Shown one piece after another: positions 62,390-64,000 of a stretch of DNA of 64,000 bases. Numbering within the stretch: position 1 is the stretch's first letter; each line of letters opens with the position of its first letter. The stretch comes from Niabella aurantiaca DSM 17617 (GTDB taxonomy: Bacteria > Bacteroidota > Bacteroidia > Chitinophagales > Chitinophagaceae): positions 284,290-348,289 of the forward strand of contig NZ_KB893625.1 of NCBI RefSeq assembly GCF_000374125.1. The letters run 5' to 3'. Made by a program: the position numbers and the translations under genes. The notes under the pieces are model-generated. The model was given only the letters and a program-made list of their open reading frames with translations. It searched no databases and was not told the DNA's origin.

Positions 62390-63811
62390 CTATTTCCATC
62401 CGCCGCCCAGTGAGCGGTACAGGTCTACCGAAGCGCTCAGCTGCAAACGGTGAATGTTGGCGAGGTTGAGCTCCGACTGTAATACATTGGACTGTGCGGA
62501 GAGCACCTCTATATAATTGGCCATACCGCTTTTAAACAGCAGCCGCGCATTTTTTATAGCCAGCTGTAAGGTATCTGCCTGGTTGCTGGCAATGGTCTTT
62601 TGCTCCTTTAATTTTTCGGTGGCTACCAGGGCATCCGATACTTCGCCAATGGCGGTAAGTACGGACTGGCGAAACTCCAGCACCGATTGCTCCCGCTGGA
62701 TCTTTGCCGTTTCCAGCTCCGTCTTTAACCGGCGCTGCTGAAACACGGGTTGGGTAACATTACCCAACAAGGTACCAAACAGCGATGCCGGTATATTGAA
62801 CCAGTTGTTGGACAAATACGAGTTTAACCCGCCCTGCGCGGTGATGGACAGGCTGGGGTACATATTGGCCTGGGCAATGCCGGCCTTTGCATTGGCAGTG
62901 ATCAGCTCCATTTCCCTGGCGCGCACATCCGGCCTGCGGCTAAGGATGGCGGAAGGAATGCCGGGTGTTAACCATTGCGGCACATCGGAGTTAAAAAGTC
63001 CCTTGCCCCGCTCCACCGGGCCGGGCAGGCTGCCGGTTAAAATGCTTAAGGCATTTTCCTGTATGGCGATGTTCTGTTCCAGCTGGGGAATAAGCAGGGC
63101 CGTGGATTGCTTTTGCGCTTCCACCTGCTGCACAGCCAGGGTGGTTACCTCACCTGCGTTGCGTTGCAGCTGGGTAAAGCGGAGCGTGCTGTCGGTTAAT
63201 GCCAGGTTCTTTTTGGCAATGTTCAGCTGCTCATCCAGCATCAGCAGGTTGTAATAGCCCTGTGCAATGCTGGCTACGATCTGCGTCTGTACGGCTTTTG
63301 AAGCCTCGTAGGTTTGCAGGTAACCGGCCATGGTAGCTTCCTGCTGGCGGCGGATCTTACCCCAGATGTCGGCCTCCCAGGTAAGGTTAAGGGCGGCATT
63401 AAAATCTTCCACATGCTGCTTTTTTATAAAGCTGCCGATGCTTAACCCGTTTAAACTGTTGTTGGACGGGTTGGTGGTTTGCCCGGTAACGCTAAAGCTG
63501 AGCTGCGGCAGCTGTAACAGTTTGGCCTGCTTTAAGGTTTGCTCAGCTGCGGCTACGCGTTTTAGCGCAATCTGCAGGTCGTAGTTATAACCGATGCCCT
63601 TGCTGATGAGGGTTTGCAAAGCAGGGTCTGTAAAGAACTGCTTCCACTCCACATCGGCAATGCTGCTGGTATCGGCCGTGGCCACTGCGCGAAATTCCTG
63701 TGGCAGCGCTACTTCCGGGCGTTTGTAGGCTTGTCCTACTTTACAGGAGGCCGCCGTAACCAATAGTGCGATCACCGGCAGCAGGTATTGTAGGGAATAT
63801 CTTGTTTTCAT
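62390..63811 (-). CDS. RND efflux outer-membrane lipoprotein (OprM/NodT type)
   Basis: TolC-like channel of about 473 residues with a lipobox (LLVTAASCKVGQ). PDVRAREMELITANAKAGIA near residue 300 and AEQTLKQAKLLQLPQLSFSV in the first repeat are family motifs; two OEP repeats form the helical barrel. The start at 63811 begins the signal peptide (KTRYSLQYLLPVIALLVTAA); an ATG at 63826 is also possible. Its inner-membrane pump and adaptor genes would lie upstream on the minus strand, beyond the window end. Confidence 0.9.
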   Translation of the reverse strand: MKTRYSLQYLLPVIALLVTAASCKVGQAYKRPEVALPQEFRAVATADTSSIADVEWKQFFTDPALQTLISKGIGYNYDLQIALKRVAAAEQTLKQAKLLQLPQLSFSVTGQTTNPSNNSLNGLSIGSFIKKQHVEDFNAALNLTWEADIWGKIRRQQEATMAGYLQTYEASKAVQTQIVASIAQGYYNLLMLDEQLNIAKKNLALTDSTLRFTQLQRNAGEVTTLAVQQVEAQKQSTALLIPQLEQNIAIQENALSILTGSLPGPVERGKGLFNSDVPQWLTPGIPSAILSRRPDVRAREMELITANAKAGIAQANMYPSLSITAQGGLNSYLSNNWFNIPASLFGTLLGNVTQPVFQQRRLKTELETAKIQREQSVLEFRQSVLTAIGEVSDALVATEKLKEQKTIASNQADTLQLAIKNARLLFKSGMANYIEVLSAQSNVLQSELNLANIHRLQLSASVDLYRSLGGGWK

Positions 63812-63876
63812 ATTTAAATAATTCATAGTTGATTGATCCTTTTTGATGCGTTTCTAATGATGCTGTTTATTCTCTG

Positions 63877-63976
63877 TCGTCATGCTGAGCGCAGCGGAGT
63901 CGAAGCATCTCTGTTTTATTTGATAGCCTGTTATTTGTGAGACCCTTCGGCTCCACTTCGTTGCGCTCAGGGTGAC
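63877..63976. repeat. single copy of the inverted-repeat element
   Basis: CGTCATGCTGAGCGCAGCGG, then GAAGCATCTCTG, GAGACCCTTCGGCTCC and GCTCAGGGTGACGG form one unit in the orientation opposite to the array at 58.4-60.8 kb. Confidence 0.8.
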
Positions 63977-64000
63977 GGAACGATAATCACGTTTGCGTCA

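Overview
The window reads as chromosomal DNA of a Bacteroidota bacterium, most likely family Chitinophagaceae (Niabella/Chitinophaga type; inferred from protein style, not searched). Support: the Bacteroidota -7 promoter box TAnnTTTG recurs upstream of housekeeping genes (kdsA, lacI-type gene, clpX, purA, tatA, rplS, map); there are LytTR two-component genes, a FucP-type sugar permease beside nagA, GH115 and sulfatase genes, an SDR-type threonine dehydrogenase, and the dispersed CGTCA..TGAGCG inverted repeats common in this phylum.

Layout. 1-5.1 kb: end of a polysaccharide utilisation locus (WbsX/GH99-like, GH115 alpha-glucuronidase, sulfatase). 5.5-13.5 kb: a kdsA-chaA pair, threonine dehydrogenase, a YdeI-like protein, then an amino-sugar cluster (sugar permease, nagA, LacI-type regulator). 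13.7-25.7 kb: protein quality control and core functions (clpX, two clpP genes, trigger factor, tRNA-Leu, a Rel/Spo ppGpp enzyme, purA). 25.7-44.2 kb: pabB, a LytTR/LytS two-component pair, an ABC exporter, M16 protease, lytic transglycosylase, gatA, tatA, rplS, a Bcr/CflA pump, two beta-barrel proteins, rny and map.

44.2-58.3 kb is accessory DNA. From 44.2 to 52.0 kb, low-GC accessory genes (two YD-like secreted proteins, a HigBA-type toxin-antitoxin, an S41 peptidase, a DUF5763-like lipoprotein) are separated by long intergenic segments built from the same few repeat modules (called R1-R4 here), giving a cassette-like array without any visible integrase. An IS21 istB fragment lies at its edge. 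Next comes a defence-type cluster (52.0-56.4 kb): a small protein translationally coupled to a zinc-hook SMC-like ATPase with a C-terminal HEPN motif (RloC-like), a predicted ADP-ribosyltransferase, a DUF5063-like protein, an XRE regulator and an XRE remnant. At 56.49-57.23 kb a consensus promoter precedes a 113-nt near-perfect extended hairpin and a gene that may encode a nuclease toxin.

58.4-60.8 kb is an array of about 16 copies of a 121-133 bp inverted-repeat element, interrupted by a single GIY-YIG nuclease gene. The window closes with a second Bcr/CflA pump and an RND outer-membrane lipoprotein. The strongest candidates for undescribed biology are the repeat-separated cassette array, the RloC-like ATPase operon, the hairpin-leader gene, and the GIY-YIG gene inside the inverted-repeat array.
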